This document shows positions 37,242 through 46,330 of a stretch of 64,000 nt of DNA, piece after piece. How positions within the stretch are numbered: the stretch's first letter is position 1; every line of letters starts with the position of its first letter. The notes below the pieces were generated by a model. The model did no database searches and had not been told where the DNA came from. It saw only the letters and a program-made list of their open reading frames with translations. Source of the DNA: Novosphingobium kunmingense. GTDB lineage: Bacteria > Pseudomonadota > Alphaproteobacteria > Sphingomonadales > Sphingomonadaceae. A program made the position numbers and the translations under genes. The stretch covers positions 992,001 to 1,056,000 of the forward strand of contig NZ_PHUF01000002.1 of NCBI RefSeq assembly GCF_002813245.1. Direction: 5' to 3'.

Positions 37242-38159
37242 ATGGACGAATCGCCACCATCGGAAGCCCGCCAGCGGGTGCTTCTCGTCACCGGCCTCCT
37301 AGGCGCCGGCAAGACGACGGCGCTCAGGGTGCTGGAGGATCTAGGCTGGGAGACAATCGACAATTTCCCGATCCATTTGCTCGGCCGCCTCATCGGCACC
37401 GCGGATGCGCTCTCGGAAGCGCGCGCACCGCTAGCGATAGGCTTCGATTCGCGAACGCGCGGGTTCGATGCCGGGCAGGTCATTGATCGCGTGAAGCGGC
37501 TTGCGCAGCGCACCGATATCGAACTGACGACCCTGTTCCTCGACTGTTCGGGCCAGGAGCTTGAGCGCCGCTACAACGAGACCCGACGACGCCACCCCCT
37601 CGCACAGGACGTGCCGGCGGCGAGCGGCATCGCCGCCGAACGCGAATTGCTTGAACCGTTGCGGCGCTGGGCCGATATTGTCATCTCGACCACCCAGTTC
37701 ACCAGCAACGACCTGCAGCAGGTCATGCGCGAGCGGTTTGCGGGCGATGCGCCGCAATCGACCGTTGTCACTATCACGAGCTTCGGCTTTTCCCGTGGAA
37801 TGCCGCCGATCGCCGATCTGGTGTTCGATATGCGGTTTCTCGACAATCCCCACTGGGATCCGGAGCTTCGGCCACTGACCGGACGGGATGCCGCAGTAGG
37901 CGCGCACATCGAGAACGATCCCGCCTTTGCCGAGGCATTCGGCCGGATCCGCGACCTCATCGTGCAACTGCTCCCGCGCTACGCTGCGCAAGGCAAAGCC
38001 TATGTCAATGTCGCTTTCGGTTGCACCGGCGGGCGGCACCGCTCGGTCTATACGGCGGAGCGCATGGCGGAGGCGCTGCGCGAGGCGGGGTACGAACCGA
38101 GCGTACTCCATCGCAATCTGCTGACGCGTGCAGCCGATCTGGTGGAAGGAAAGCATTGA
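37242..38159 (+). CDS. rapZ: RNase adapter protein RapZ (YvcJ family P-loop protein)
   Basis: About 305 residues. P-loop GLLGAGKTTALRVLEDLGW (the family usually has G-x-SGAGKS), then DNFPIHLL, FDSRTRGF, FLDCSGQELERRYNETRRRHPL, FDMRFLDNPHWDPELR, and FGCTGGRHRSVYTAERM near the end. In E. coli RapZ controls glmS small RNAs; in alphaproteobacteria it is typically linked to PTS genes, as here. Start is ATG 37242 or GTG 37227. It precedes PTS EIIA and HPr. Confidence 0.93.
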   Translation: MDESPPSEARQRVLLVTGLLGAGKTTALRVLEDLGWETIDNFPIHLLGRLIGTADALSEARAPLAIGFDSRTRGFDAGQVIDRVKRLAQRTDIELTTLFLDCSGQELERRYNETRRRHPLAQDVPAASGIAAERELLEPLRRWADIVISTTQFTSNDLQQVMRERFAGDAPQSTVVTITSFGFSRGMPPIADLVFDMRFLDNPHWDPELRPLTGRDAAVGAHIENDPAFAEAFGRIRDLIVQLLPRYAAQGKAYVNVAFGCTGGRHRSVYTAERMAEALREAGYEPSVLHRNLLTRAADLVEGKH

Positions 38160-38271
38160 CCGCCGCGCGCAACATCGGCATGGCCCTGCGCCATTCCAGA
38201 GGAAAATCGCCTCTGCCGGACGCTGGGCTTGCCTTTTGCGCCGGGTCGCCACAGCGGAGCTTCATTCCAGC

Positions 38272-38676
38272 ATGATCGGTCTGATCCTGGTCACTCATGG
38301 CAACCTTGCCGTCGAATTCGTTCACGCCATGCAGCACGTGGTCGGCCGCCAGGATGCGGTCGATACAGTTTGCATCGGCCCGAACGACGACATGGAAGCG
38401 CGCCGCCGCGAGATCGCCGACAAGATCAAGACGGTCGACAACGGCCAAGGGGTGATCGTGCTGACCGACCTGTTCGGCGGCACTCCGTCCAATCTTGCGA
38501 TTTCGCTGATGAAGGCCGGTTCGGTCGAGGTGATCGCCGGGATCAACCTGCCCATGCTGATCCGCCTGGCCAAGGCTCGAGGGTCGATGCCCCTTGGCAA
38601 GGCAGTTCTTGCCGCGCGCGACGCCGGGCGCAATTACATCACGATCGCTTCGGAGTTCCTGGGGCAGGACGCCTGA
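38272..38676 (+). CDS. PTS EIIA component, mannose/sorbose type
   Basis: A 134-residue EIIA-Man domain. The phosphorylated His is in ILVTHGNLA (residue ~9), and TDLFGGTPSN is the family loop. In alphaproteobacteria these stand-alone EIIA proteins belong to a regulatory PTS with HPr and no sugar permease. It lies between rapZ and HPr. The GGAG nearest the ATG is about 12 bases away. Confidence 0.92.
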   Translation: MIGLILVTHGNLAVEFVHAMQHVVGRQDAVDTVCIGPNDDMEARRREIADKIKTVDNGQGVIVLTDLFGGTPSNLAISLMKAGSVEVIAGINLPMLIRLAKARGSMPLGKAVLAARDAGRNYITIASEFLGQDA

Positions 38677-38710
38677 CGCGGCAGGGCTCAGCAGCCAATG
38701 GGGGAATAGA

Positions 38711-38998
38711 GTGCACGGAATGACCGAATTTCGCGAGAACGTCGAGATCGTCAACAACCGTGGCCTGCACGCCCGCGCCAGCGCCAAGTTCGTCAACGCC
38801 GTGGCCAAACTGGGGGATGGGGTCACTGTGCGCGTCGCCAAGGACGGCAACGACGCCGCCGGTGCCTCGATCCTCGGCCTGATGATGCTCGGCGCCGCCA
38901 AGGGCGATTCGATCGAGATCATCTGCACCGGCAACGACGCCGATGCCGCGCTGCTCAAGCTGGTCGGGCTCGTCAAGGACGGCTTCGGCGAGGATTGA
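38711..38998 (+). CDS. ptsH: Phosphocarrier protein HPr
   Basis: A 95-residue HPr. NRGLHARASAKF contains the His that accepts phosphate from enzyme I; ASILGLMMLGAAKGD contains the Ser usually phosphorylated by HPr kinase. GTG 38711 is preferred because GGGGA lies five bases before it; ATG 38720 would give 92 residues. It closes the rapZ-EIIA-HPr cluster; no hprK gene is present between the Mur ligase and rapZ. Confidence 0.93.
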   Translation: MHGMTEFRENVEIVNNRGLHARASAKFVNAVAKLGDGVTVRVAKDGNDAAGASILGLMMLGAAKGDSIEIICTGNDADAALLKLVGLVKDGFGED

Positions 38999-39002
38999 GA
39001 GC

Positions 39003-39806
39003 GTGGCCCAACGCCGCCAGATTACCGGCTTTTCCAATCCGACCGTCAAGTTCCTGCGCTCGTTGCGGGAGAAGAAGCACCGCAAGGCCGCGGGCAAGTT
39101 CCTTGCCGAGGGTTTGCGCCTGCTGACCGATGCGCGCGAATGCGGACACCTGCCCGAAACGCTGGTGATGGCAACGGGTCGCGAGCCGCATCCCCTGCTC
39201 GACAGACTGGAGGCCGACGTACAGGCAAGCGGCGGCGACCTGATCGAATGCGACACGGAGATCCTCGCCAAGATCACCGGCAAGGACAATCCACAGGCGG
39301 TTGCCGCGGTCTTTGCCGAGTTCGACACCTCGCTGGCCAGCATTGATTGCGATGCGGCCGGGATCTGGCTCGTGGCGCAGGCTCTGCGCGATCCCGGCAA
39401 TCTCGGCACGATGCTGCGCACCGGCGATGCCGTCGGCGCGGGCGGCCTGATCCTGCTCGACGACTGCGCCGACCCCTTCTCGGTCGAGGCGGTGCGCGCC
39501 AGCATGGGCGCGGTGTTTACCCAGCAGATCGCCCAGGCGCGCTGGGAGGAGTTCCTCCCCTGGCTGCGCGCCGGCAAGGGCCAGCTTGTCGCAGCCAGCC
39601 TGCGCGAAGCCGTGCCCTATCGCGGCGCGCCCTACGCGGCGCCGTGCTTCGTCATGGTGGGCAACGAAAGCCGCGGGCTGCCCGAAGCTTACGAGGCCGC
39701 CTGCGACCTGCGCGTCACCATGCCGATGAAGGGCCGCGCGGACAGCCTCAACGCCGCCGTGGCCGCTGCCGTGCTGGCTTACGAGGTTCTGGACACCTTG
39801 GGTTGA
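39003..39806 (+). CDS. RNA 2'-O-methyltransferase, TrmH/SpoU family
   Basis: A 267-residue SPOUT methyltransferase. An N-terminal substrate-binding domain (NPTVKFLRSLREKKHR, FLAEGLRLL) is followed by the knot: DPGNLGTMLRTGDAVGAGGL (motif 1), NESRGLP (motif 2) and MKGRADSLNAAVAAAVL (motif 3). It probably methylates an rRNA or tRNA ribose. GTG 39003, just after the HPr stop, starts the family-like sequence. Confidence 0.9.
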   Translation: MAQRRQITGFSNPTVKFLRSLREKKHRKAAGKFLAEGLRLLTDARECGHLPETLVMATGREPHPLLDRLEADVQASGGDLIECDTEILAKITGKDNPQAVAAVFAEFDTSLASIDCDAAGIWLVAQALRDPGNLGTMLRTGDAVGAGGLILLDDCADPFSVEAVRASMGAVFTQQIAQARWEEFLPWLRAGKGQLVAASLREAVPYRGAPYAAPCFVMVGNESRGLPEAYEAACDLRVTMPMKGRADSLNAAVAAAVLAYEVLDTLG

Positions 39807-39857
39807 TTGCGCCTGCCGTTCAGGCAGCGTTCGTCGAGCCCGAGGCACAAGCGAGCC

Positions 39858-40232
39858 ATGCATCGCGCCATCTCCCTTCCTCTAGCAGCCCTTGCCGTAA
39901 TCGCGGCCGCGCCGGGCAATCTCTCCGGGATCTGGATGGTCGAGACGATCGACGGCAAGCCGCCGCGCTATTCCGGGGCCTCGATCGAGCTATCGGGCGG
40001 TTCGCTGCAGGCGACCGCAGGCTGCAACGCGCTCAGCGGAAGCTACACGATAGAGGACGGCAAGCTGGTAGCGCCTTCGCTGATCCAGACGCTGATGGCC
40101 TGCGAGAACCTGATGGCGGACGAAAGCGCGCTCGGCGCGGTCCTGCGGGGTTCACCCACGATCGCGCGCGAAGGTGACAAGTTGCGCCTGACGACGACTG
40201 CACATGCCCTGACGCTGCGCTTGCGGCGCTAG
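39858..40232 (+). CDS. META domain protein (HslJ-like)
   Basis: A 124-residue protein with an N-terminal signal-like segment (ISLPLAALAVIAAAP) and a META/HslJ domain: SGIWMVETIDGKPP, ATAGCNALSGSYTIEDGKL, MACENLMADESAL. These are periplasmic or lipoprotein-like domains sometimes linked to envelope stress or antibiotic resistance; the function is unknown. It ends one base before convergent rmuC. Confidence 0.8.
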   Translation: MHRAISLPLAALAVIAAAPGNLSGIWMVETIDGKPPRYSGASIELSGGSLQATAGCNALSGSYTIEDGKLVAPSLIQTLMACENLMADESALGAVLRGSPTIAREGDKLRLTTTAHALTLRLRR

Positions 40233-40233
40233 G

Positions 40234-41628
40234 TCATTCCGCGGCTTCGGCCGGCTGATCGTCGCCATAGCGCGGCGACGCTTCGATCAGATTGACCTCG
40301 TCGAGCTCGCGCTTGCCGATCTCGATGCCCTTCTCGCGCAGGCGCCGGCCCGAAGTCAGAACGTTGCGCTCGAAGCTGCCGACGAAATCGTTGTACTTGC
40401 GTACCGCGCGGTCGAGCCCAGCACCCACCCCCTTTAGATGTTCGCTGGTCGTCGCCAACCGGTCGTAGAGCTCGGCGCCGGCCTTCCCGATCTCCACCGC
40501 CTCGCGCGCCAGTTGGTCCTGCTTCCAGACCATCGCCACGGTCCGGGCAATCGCCACCAAGTTGGTCGGAGTGGCCAGCAGTACCTTGTTGTGAAAGGCG
40601 AAATCCCACAGCTCCGGATCGTGCTCGAGGGCCGCTGCTACGAAATGCTCGCCCGGCACGAACATGACGACATAGTCCGGCGCCTCGTCGAACTGGCTCT
40701 GGTAGCTCTTCTGGCCCAGCGTCTGAACGTGGTTGCGCATCGAGCGGGCGTGAAGGTCGAGATGGCGCCTGCGCTCGGCATCGTCGCTGGATTCGAAGGC
40801 TGCCTGATAGGCATTGAGCGAGACCTTGGCGTCGATCACCAGCTTCTTTTGCCCGGGAACGTGGACGATCGCATCGGGCCGCAGCCGACCGTCCTCGGTG
40901 TCCAGCGAATGTTCGAGATCGAAGTCGGTATGCTCGGACAAACCGCATTGCTCGAGCACGTTCTGGAGCGCTCGTTCACCCCAGCGACCGCGCGCCTTGG
41001 GGGCATTGGTCAGCGAATTGCCCAGCCTAGCCGCCTCGGCCCGGACCGCTTCCTGTCCGTCGCGCATCGACTGGATCAGTCCGGTGAGCTGGCCAAAAGC
41101 ATCGACGCGCTGCTTTTCCAGCCCCTGGACCTGCTCCTCGTAGCTCTTGAGCCGCTGGTCGACCGGCGCGAGCAGCGCCTTGATCTGCTCGGCGCTCTTC
41201 GCCTCGGACACGGCCAACCGCTCGTTCGCGCGGTTCAGGAACGCTTCCTGCGCGCGTTCGAGCACCTTGGCGCCGGCGTTCTCGAATTCCTTCTTCAGTC
41301 CGTCCTGCGCTTCGAGCAAGAGGCGCTTCTGCTCTTCGAAGTGGGCGGCATTGGCCTTGAGCGTGGCGAGTTCGGAGGCCAGTTCCTCACCCCGCTGGCG
41401 CACGGCCGCCAGTTCGACGGCGAGACCATCGGCTCGCTCGGCCCGTTCGCTCGCGCCGGCAAGATCGCGGATCGCTGCCTTGAACTTTTCGTCGAGCTCG
41501 CGGCCGTCCTCCTCTCTTGCGGCGAGGCGCCGGTGCAGATCGCCAACCGGACGAGAACCAGCGAACCAGCCGAGGGCCAGCCCGGTAAGCAGGGCAACAA
41601 AAGCAACGATCAGGCTGAACAGTTCCAT
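40234..41628 (-). CDS. rmuC: RmuC family DNA recombination protein
   Basis: About 464 residues. An N-terminal membrane anchor (ELFSLIVAFVALLTGLALGWFAG), long coiled coils (~40-200), then the PD-(D/E)xK-like RmuC domain: KARGRWGERALQNVLEQCGL, RPDAIVHVPGQKKLVIDAKVSL, DYVVMFVPGE. RmuC limits DNA inversion and is a predicted nuclease. MFHDMEL at 41640 is an alternative start. It lies 88 bases downstream of def on the same strand. Confidence 0.92.
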   Translation of the reverse strand: MELFSLIVAFVALLTGLALGWFAGSRPVGDLHRRLAAREEDGRELDEKFKAAIRDLAGASERAERADGLAVELAAVRQRGEELASELATLKANAAHFEEQKRLLLEAQDGLKKEFENAGAKVLERAQEAFLNRANERLAVSEAKSAEQIKALLAPVDQRLKSYEEQVQGLEKQRVDAFGQLTGLIQSMRDGQEAVRAEAARLGNSLTNAPKARGRWGERALQNVLEQCGLSEHTDFDLEHSLDTEDGRLRPDAIVHVPGQKKLVIDAKVSLNAYQAAFESSDDAERRRHLDLHARSMRNHVQTLGQKSYQSQFDEAPDYVVMFVPGEHFVAAALEHDPELWDFAFHNKVLLATPTNLVAIARTVAMVWKQDQLAREAVEIGKAGAELYDRLATTSEHLKGVGAGLDRAVRKYNDFVGSFERNVLTSGRRLREKGIEIGKRELDEVNLIEASPRYGDDQPAEAAE

Positions 41629-41716
41629 ATCATGGAACATAGAATGAACACGGCTTCCGCCGCAAGGGCCAGGGCCCGATCTTAACAACTTTACCGAGGC
41701 CAGGTGCGCGCGGCGG

Positions 41717-42283
41717 TTACGCCGCCTGGCGAATCTTCTGCAGCTTCTTAAGCGCCATCTGCCGCTTCAGGCGCGACAGGTGGTCGATGAACAGGATCCC
41801 CTCGAGATGGTCCATCTCATGCTGCAGGCAGGTCGCCAGCATGCCGTCGATAACCTCGTCGTAGTGCTTGCCGTCGAGATCCTGCCACTGGGCGCGGATC
41901 CGCGCCGGGCGTTCGACCTCGGCGTAGATTTCGGGGACCGAGAGACAGCCTTCGTTGTAGATCGCATGCTCGTCCGATGGTTCGGACAGCACGGGGTTCA
42001 CAAAGACCCGCGGTTCCTTCTTGGTCGGCTGGTGGTGATGGTGATGGCCGTCATGGTTGCAGGCAACCGGCTCTGCATCTTCGTCATCGGGCTGGAGGTC
42101 GATCACCAGCACGCGCAGCGGCACGCCGACCTGGATCGCGGCGAGACCGATGCCCGGCGCATCGTACATCGTCTCGAACATGTCGGCGACGAGCGTCTTC
42201 AGATCGTCGTCGAATAGGGTGACGGGGTCCGACACGACCTTGAGGCGGGGATCAGGGACTTCGATGATTTCGCGAATAGCCAT
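41717..42283 (-). CDS. def: Peptide deformylase with a His-rich insertion
   Basis: A 188-residue deformylase that removes the formyl group from nascent proteins. Motif 1 GIGLAAIQVG (44-53), motif 2 EGCLSVP with metal-ligand Cys 113, motif 3 HEMDHLEG with His 155, Glu 156 and His 159. Between the second and third core strands is an insertion of ~20 residues (66-88) rich in acidic residues and containing CNHDG and five consecutive His residues. Start ATG 42283 gives MAIREI. Confidence 0.95.
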   Translation of the reverse strand: MAIREIIEVPDPRLKVVSDPVTLFDDDLKTLVADMFETMYDAPGIGLAAIQVGVPLRVLVIDLQPDDEDAEPVACNHDGHHHHHQPTKKEPRVFVNPVLSEPSDEHAIYNEGCLSVPEIYAEVERPARIRAQWQDLDGKHYDEVIDGMLATCLQHEMDHLEGILFIDHLSRLKRQMALKKLQKIRQAA

Positions 42284-42343
42284 GCCGGGCCAGATAGTGC
42301 CGCTGTGAACCGTTCGCAAGACAAGACCGCCCGCATCGGCCCC

Positions 42344-42369
42344 GGAACCCCGCCGGGCACGCCGGGGTT
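42344..42369 (+). promoter_or_regulatory. EcfG-like promoter candidate upstream of the NTF2-like gene
   Basis: GGAAC (42344-42348), a 17-base spacer and GGTT (42366-42369) fit the alphaproteobacterial general-stress pattern GGAAC-N16/17-cGTT except for the first base of the -10. The same bases also form an AACCCCG/CGGGGTT hairpin, so a structural explanation is equally possible. The ATG is at 42397. Confidence 0.35.
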
Positions 42370-42396
42370 AACCTTGCACAACCCAGGAGAGCAGCC

Positions 42397-42792
42397 ATGA
42401 CTGACAAGGCCAGCGCAAACATCGTCGAACTCGAAACGCGGTTCTGGCAATCGATGATCGACAAGGACGCCAAGACAGCTGCCGCGATGATTGCCGATCA
42501 ATCGATCGTCACCGGCCCGATGGGGGCAATGCAGATCACGCCGCAAAAGTACGAGGAGATGACCCGCGACGGAAAGTGGACTCTCGAGGCTTTCGAGTTC
42601 AGCGATGTCGACGTGATCTTTCCGTCGGACGACGTCGCGGTGATTGCCTACAAGGTGCACCAGACCGGCACGATGGCGGACAAGGCCATGGACCTCACCT
42701 GTGCCGACAGTTCGACCTGGGTGCATGACGGAAACGGCTGGAAGTGCGCGCTGCACACTGAAACGATCCTGGCCGACCACGCCGTCAGCTAA
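42397..42792 (+). CDS. NTF2-like / DUF4440 (SnoaL-type) protein
   Basis: A 131-residue single-domain protein: NIVELETRFWQSMIDKDAKT starts the NTF2-like cone fold, then TGPMGAMQITPQKYEEM, DDVAVIAYKVHQTG and STWVHDGNGWKCALHTETIL near the end. DUF4440 proteins are small ligand-binding or catalytic folds with varied roles. Ribosome site AGGAGA precedes the ATG. It ends three bases before convergent recR. Confidence 0.8.
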   Translation: MTDKASANIVELETRFWQSMIDKDAKTAAAMIADQSIVTGPMGAMQITPQKYEEMTRDGKWTLEAFEFSDVDVIFPSDDVAVIAYKVHQTGTMADKAMDLTCADSSTWVHDGNGWKCALHTETILADHAVS

Positions 42793-42795
42793 CCA

Positions 42796-43392
42796 TCACC
42801 CAATCGGGCGGCGGGCCCGCAACGCCTGGGCGAGCGTACCCTCGTCTAGGTAGTCCAGTTCGCCGCCCACCGGCAGACCATGGGCCAACTGGGTAATGCG
42901 CACTGGATAGGTTTCGAGCCGTTCGGCAATGTAATGCGCAGTGGTCTGCCCTTCCAGAGTAGCATTCATCGCCAGCACGACTTCGTCGATCCCGCCCCGT
43001 TCCACCCGGTCGATCAGCGAGCCGATGGCGAGGTCCTCGGGCCGCACCCCTTCGAGCGCCGAAAGCCGCCCGCCCAGCACGTGGTAGCGACCGGTGAACA
43101 GCCGCGCCCGGTCGAGCGCCCAGAGATCCGACACATCCTCGACCACGCAGAGACCGCGCTGATCCCGTCGGGGGTCGGCGCAAATGCCGCAAGGATCGCT
43201 CGTATCGACATTGCCGCAAGTCGTGCATTCGACCAGGCCGTCGCGCACAGCAGCCAGAGCTTCGAGGAGGCCGACGAGCGAGGTCTCGCGCCGCTTGATC
43301 AACCACAGCACCGCCCGCCGAGCGGACCGTGGCCCAAGCCCCGGAAGTCGCGACAGGGCCTGGGTCAGCGTTTCGATCTCTTGCGATGCCAT
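42796..43392 (-). CDS. recR: Recombination protein RecR
   Basis: A 198-residue RecR. An N-terminal helix-hairpin-helix ([21 protein letters not shown]), zinc finger [16 protein letters not shown], a Toprim domain ([29 protein letters not shown]), and the closing [16 protein letters not shown]. It acts with RecF and RecO to load RecA at gaps. Divergent from fmt by 43 bases. Confidence 0.96.
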   Translation of the reverse strand: MASQEIETLTQALSRLPGLGPRSARRAVLWLIKRRETSLVGLLEALAAVRDGLVECTTCGNVDTSDPCGICADPRRDQRGLCVVEDVSDLWALDRARLFTGRYHVLGGRLSALEGVRPEDLAIGSLIDRVERGGIDEVVLAMNATLEGQTTAHYIAERLETYPVRITQLAHGLPVGGELDYLDEGTLAQALRARRPIG

Positions 43393-43435
43393 CGCGCCCC
43401 AGATAGGGCCGCGCATCACGAAAGGCAAAGCCACC

Positions 43436-44341
43436 ATGCGCGTCATCTTCATGGGCACTCCCGATTTCGCGGTCCCCACGCTGACCGCGCTGGTCGAAGC
43501 CGGACACGAGGTTGTTGCCGCGTACAGCCAGCCGCCACGCCCTGCAGGCCGGGGCAAGCAGTTGGTCGCATCGCCCGTCCATCGCAAGGCCGAAGCGCTG
43601 GGCATCCCGGTACGGACGCCACTGACGCTGCGCGATCTCGAAGCCCAGGCCGATTTCACCGCGCTTGATGCCGACATTGCGATCGTTGCCGCCTATGGCC
43701 TGATTCTGCCGCAGCCGGTGCTCGACGCGCCCCTGCACGGCTGTCTTAACGTCCATGCCAGCCTGCTGCCGCGCTGGCGCGGCGCCGCGCCGATCCAGCG
43801 CGCGATCCTGGCCGGCGATCCCGTCACCGGGGTAACGATCATGCAGATGGAGGCCGGCCTCGACACTGGGCCGATGCTGGCCATCGCCCGCACCCCGATC
43901 GAGGACAAGACCGCCGGTGAGCTGACCTCCGAACTGGCCGAGATCGGCGGCCGCCTGATGGTCGACGTGCTGGCCGACTTGCCTTCGCGCCGGGCCGAAG
44001 CCCAGCCCGACCTCGGCGTTACCTATGCCCGCAAGATCGACAAGGCGGAAAGCCGGATCGACTTCGCCCGCGCGGCCGAGCAGGTCGAACGGCAAGTCCG
44101 AGCCTTCGCCCCTGCCCCCGGCGCCTTCTTCGAACTTGGCGGGGAGCGCTATCGTCTGCTCAAGGTCGAACTTGTCAACCGCGAGGGCGTGGCAGGCACC
44201 ACGCTCGACGATCGGCTGACCATCGCCTGCGGCCACGGCGCGGTACGGCCGATCCTGATCCAGCGCGCGGGGCGACCGGTCATGGGTATTGACGAACTGC
44301 TGCGCGGAAGGCCCGTGCCAGCCGGGACGGGGCTGACTTGA
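43436..44341 (+). CDS. fmt: Methionyl-tRNA formyltransferase
   Basis: A 301-residue Fmt: [12 protein letters not shown] at the start, catalytic region [22 protein letters not shown] with the conserved N-H pair, and [11 protein letters not shown]; the C-terminal OB-like domain follows. It formylates initiator Met-tRNA, the partner reaction to def nearby. It overlaps truA by four bases (TTGA). Confidence 0.96.
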   Translation: MRVIFMGTPDFAVPTLTALVEAGHEVVAAYSQPPRPAGRGKQLVASPVHRKAEALGIPVRTPLTLRDLEAQADFTALDADIAIVAAYGLILPQPVLDAPLHGCLNVHASLLPRWRGAAPIQRAILAGDPVTGVTIMQMEAGLDTGPMLAIARTPIEDKTAGELTSELAEIGGRLMVDVLADLPSRRAEAQPDLGVTYARKIDKAESRIDFARAAEQVERQVRAFAPAPGAFFELGGERYRLLKVELVNREGVAGTTLDDRLTIACGHGAVRPILIQRAGRPVMGIDELLRGRPVPAGTGLT

Positions 44342-45084
44342 CCCGTTTTGCCCTGACCCTCGAATTTGACGGTGCGCCGTTCTTTGGACTGCAACGCCAG
44401 TCGTCCGGGCCGAGCGTGCAGCAGGCGGTGGAAGAGGCAGTCGCACGAATAACCGGCGAGGCGGTAACGATGCACGCCGCCGGGCGCACCGATGCCGGCG
44501 TCCATGCCCTGGCGATGCGCGCCCACGTCGATGTCGCCAAGACGATCGCGCCCTTCCGCCTGATGGAAGCGATGAACCATCACCTGCGCCCCGATCCGAT
44601 TGCGGTCATCGCCTGCGAGGCGAAGCCCGACGACTGGCATGCCCGTTTTTCCTGCATCGGCCGGGCTTATGAATACCGCATCGTCAACCGCCGCGCGCCG
44701 CTGACGCTGGACCGCGGCAAGGCGTGGCAGGTCGCCCAGCCACTCGATGACGAAGCGATGCACCGCGCCGCGCAGAGCCTGATCGGACGGCACGACTTCA
44801 CCACCTTCCGCTCGGTCCAGTGTCAGGCCCGCGATCCGATCAAGACGCTCGACCGTCTGGCAGTGCGGCGAGTAGGGCAGACCGTGATCATCGAAACGTC
44901 AGCGCGTAGCTTTCTCCATCACCAGGTTCGCTCGATGGTTGGCTGTCTGGCCTTGGTCGGCCTCGGCCGTTGGCGCGAGGAACAGGTTGGCGAAGCGCTG
45001 GCCGCGCGCGCGCGCCAGGCGCTGGGCCTTAACGCACCCAGCGATGGACTTTATTTCGTGAAGGCGGTTTACCCCGGCGATTGA
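44338..45084 (+). CDS. truA: tRNA pseudouridine synthase TruA
   Basis: A 248-residue enzyme that makes pseudouridine 38-40 in the tRNA anticodon arm. [15 protein letters not shown], catalytic Asp in [12 protein letters not shown], and [14 protein letters not shown] are the family motifs. Starts with TTG overlapping the fmt stop. Confidence 0.95.
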   Translation: MTRFALTLEFDGAPFFGLQRQSSGPSVQQAVEEAVARITGEAVTMHAAGRTDAGVHALAMRAHVDVAKTIAPFRLMEAMNHHLRPDPIAVIACEAKPDDWHARFSCIGRAYEYRIVNRRAPLTLDRGKAWQVAQPLDDEAMHRAAQSLIGRHDFTTFRSVQCQARDPIKTLDRLAVRRVGQTVIIETSARSFLHHQVRSMVGCLALVGLGRWREEQVGEALAARARQALGLNAPSDGLYFVKAVYPGD

Positions 45085-45092
45085 GTTCCTAG

Positions 45093-45107
45093 GTTGCAAT
45101 CTGCAAC
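45093..45107. repeat. Inverted repeat GTTGCA-N3-TGCAAC
   Basis: Two perfect 6-base arms separated by ATC, nine bases after the truA stop and 19 bases before the oxidoreductase ATG. It could be an operator. A related repeat, GTTGC-N6-GCAAC, occurs at 51070-51085. Confidence 0.35.
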
Positions 45108-45126
45108 AGATTCGGGAGAGACCACC

Positions 45127-46233
45127 ATGACCTTCACCGGCAAGCAACTGACGACCCAGCTCGACGCCGACGGCACGCTGACCGTCCAACTGGGGGACAA
45201 GACCTGGGACGCGCCCAAACCCGGCCAGGTGCTGATCAAGGTCGAGGCAACGCCGATCAATCCTTCTGACCTCGGCCTGCTGTTCGCCAGCGCCGATACC
45301 GAAAACGCCACCTATTCGCCGGGCAAGGTCGTTGCCAGAATGCCCGAAAACGCGACCCGCGCGATGAAGGCGCGCCACGGCATGGCCATGCCGGCCGGCA
45401 ACGAGGCCGCCGGCACCGTCGTCGCCGCAGGCGAAGGCGCCGAGGCCCTGATGGGCAAGCGCGTCGCCTGCGTGCCGGGGACGGCCTATGGCACCTTTGC
45501 CTATGCCGATGCGGCGATGTGCATGCCGGTGGGCGACGAGGTCAGCGCCGAGCAGGCGGCAAGTTCTTTCGTCAACCCGATGACCGCGCTGGGCTTTGTC
45601 GAGACGATGAGGCTCGAAGGCTTCACCGGCATCGTTCACGCTGCTGCGGCATCGAACCTGGGCCAGATGCTGGTCAAGATCTGCCAGGCGGACAAGGTGC
45701 CGCTGGTCAACATCGTGCGCAGCCCGGAGCAGGTGAAGATCCTCAAGGATCTCGGAGCGACCCATGTCCTCGACATGACCGAGCCCGATTTCATGCCCAA
45801 GCTCATCGATGCCATCGCCGAGACCAAGGCCATGATCGGTTTCGATCCAATCGGAGGAGGCACGCTTGCCGGCCAGATTCTCACGGCGATGGAGGCCGCC
45901 GCCAGCCGCGGCGCCGCATTCAGCCGGTACGGATCGAGCGAGGCCAAAAAAGTCTATATCTACGGCGCGCTCGACCTTGGACCGACGATCCTCAACCGCG
46001 CATTCGGATTGACATGGGACCTTGGCGGCTGGCTTCTGACCCCATTCATGGCCAAGGCCGGGATGGAAATCGTCGGACGGATGCGAGCCCGCGTGGCAAG
46101 CGAGCTGACCACGACTTTTGCCAGCCACTACAAGGCCCGCGTCAGCCTCGAGGACATGCTGTCGAAGGAGGCCGTCGGCGCCTACAACGCGCGGCGAACG
46201 GGCGAGAAATACCTCGTCCTGCCGAACGGTTGA
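45127..46233 (+). CDS. MDR-family zinc-binding/quinone oxidoreductase
   Basis: A 368-residue medium-chain reductase: N-terminal GroES-like domain (PGQVLIKVEATPINPSDLG, GNEAAGTVVAAGEGA), then a Rossmann region (VHAAAASNLGQMLVKICQAD) that lacks the usual GxGxxG, and GFDPIGGGTLAGQILTAMEA. This variant subgroup is found in sphingomonads and marine bacteria; the substrate is unknown. Start ATG 45127 with GGGAGAG upstream. Confidence 0.8.
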   Translation: MTFTGKQLTTQLDADGTLTVQLGDKTWDAPKPGQVLIKVEATPINPSDLGLLFASADTENATYSPGKVVARMPENATRAMKARHGMAMPAGNEAAGTVVAAGEGAEALMGKRVACVPGTAYGTFAYADAAMCMPVGDEVSAEQAASSFVNPMTALGFVETMRLEGFTGIVHAAAASNLGQMLVKICQADKVPLVNIVRSPEQVKILKDLGATHVLDMTEPDFMPKLIDAIAETKAMIGFDPIGGGTLAGQILTAMEAAASRGAAFSRYGSSEAKKVYIYGALDLGPTILNRAFGLTWDLGGWLLTPFMAKAGMEIVGRMRARVASELTTTFASHYKARVSLEDMLSKEAVGAYNARRTGEKYLVLPNG

Positions 46234-46250
46234 ATTTTTCCGCTCGACTG

Positions 46251-46276
46251 GGAACCTCTGTGCATTGCGGCACGTT
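46251..46276 (+). promoter_or_regulatory. EcfG-type general stress promoter upstream of the ferritin-like gene
   Basis: GGAAC at 46251-46255, a 17-base spacer and CGTT at 46273-46276 match the alphaproteobacterial PhyR-EcfG promoter consensus exactly. The expected transcript start is ~46283, leaving a leader of about 48 bases before the ATG at 46331. Confidence 0.65.
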
Positions 46277-46330
46277 TGCATGGTTAAATGTGCGCCTCGG
46301 CGCACGCCTAGTGTACAGAGGACACCGTTC

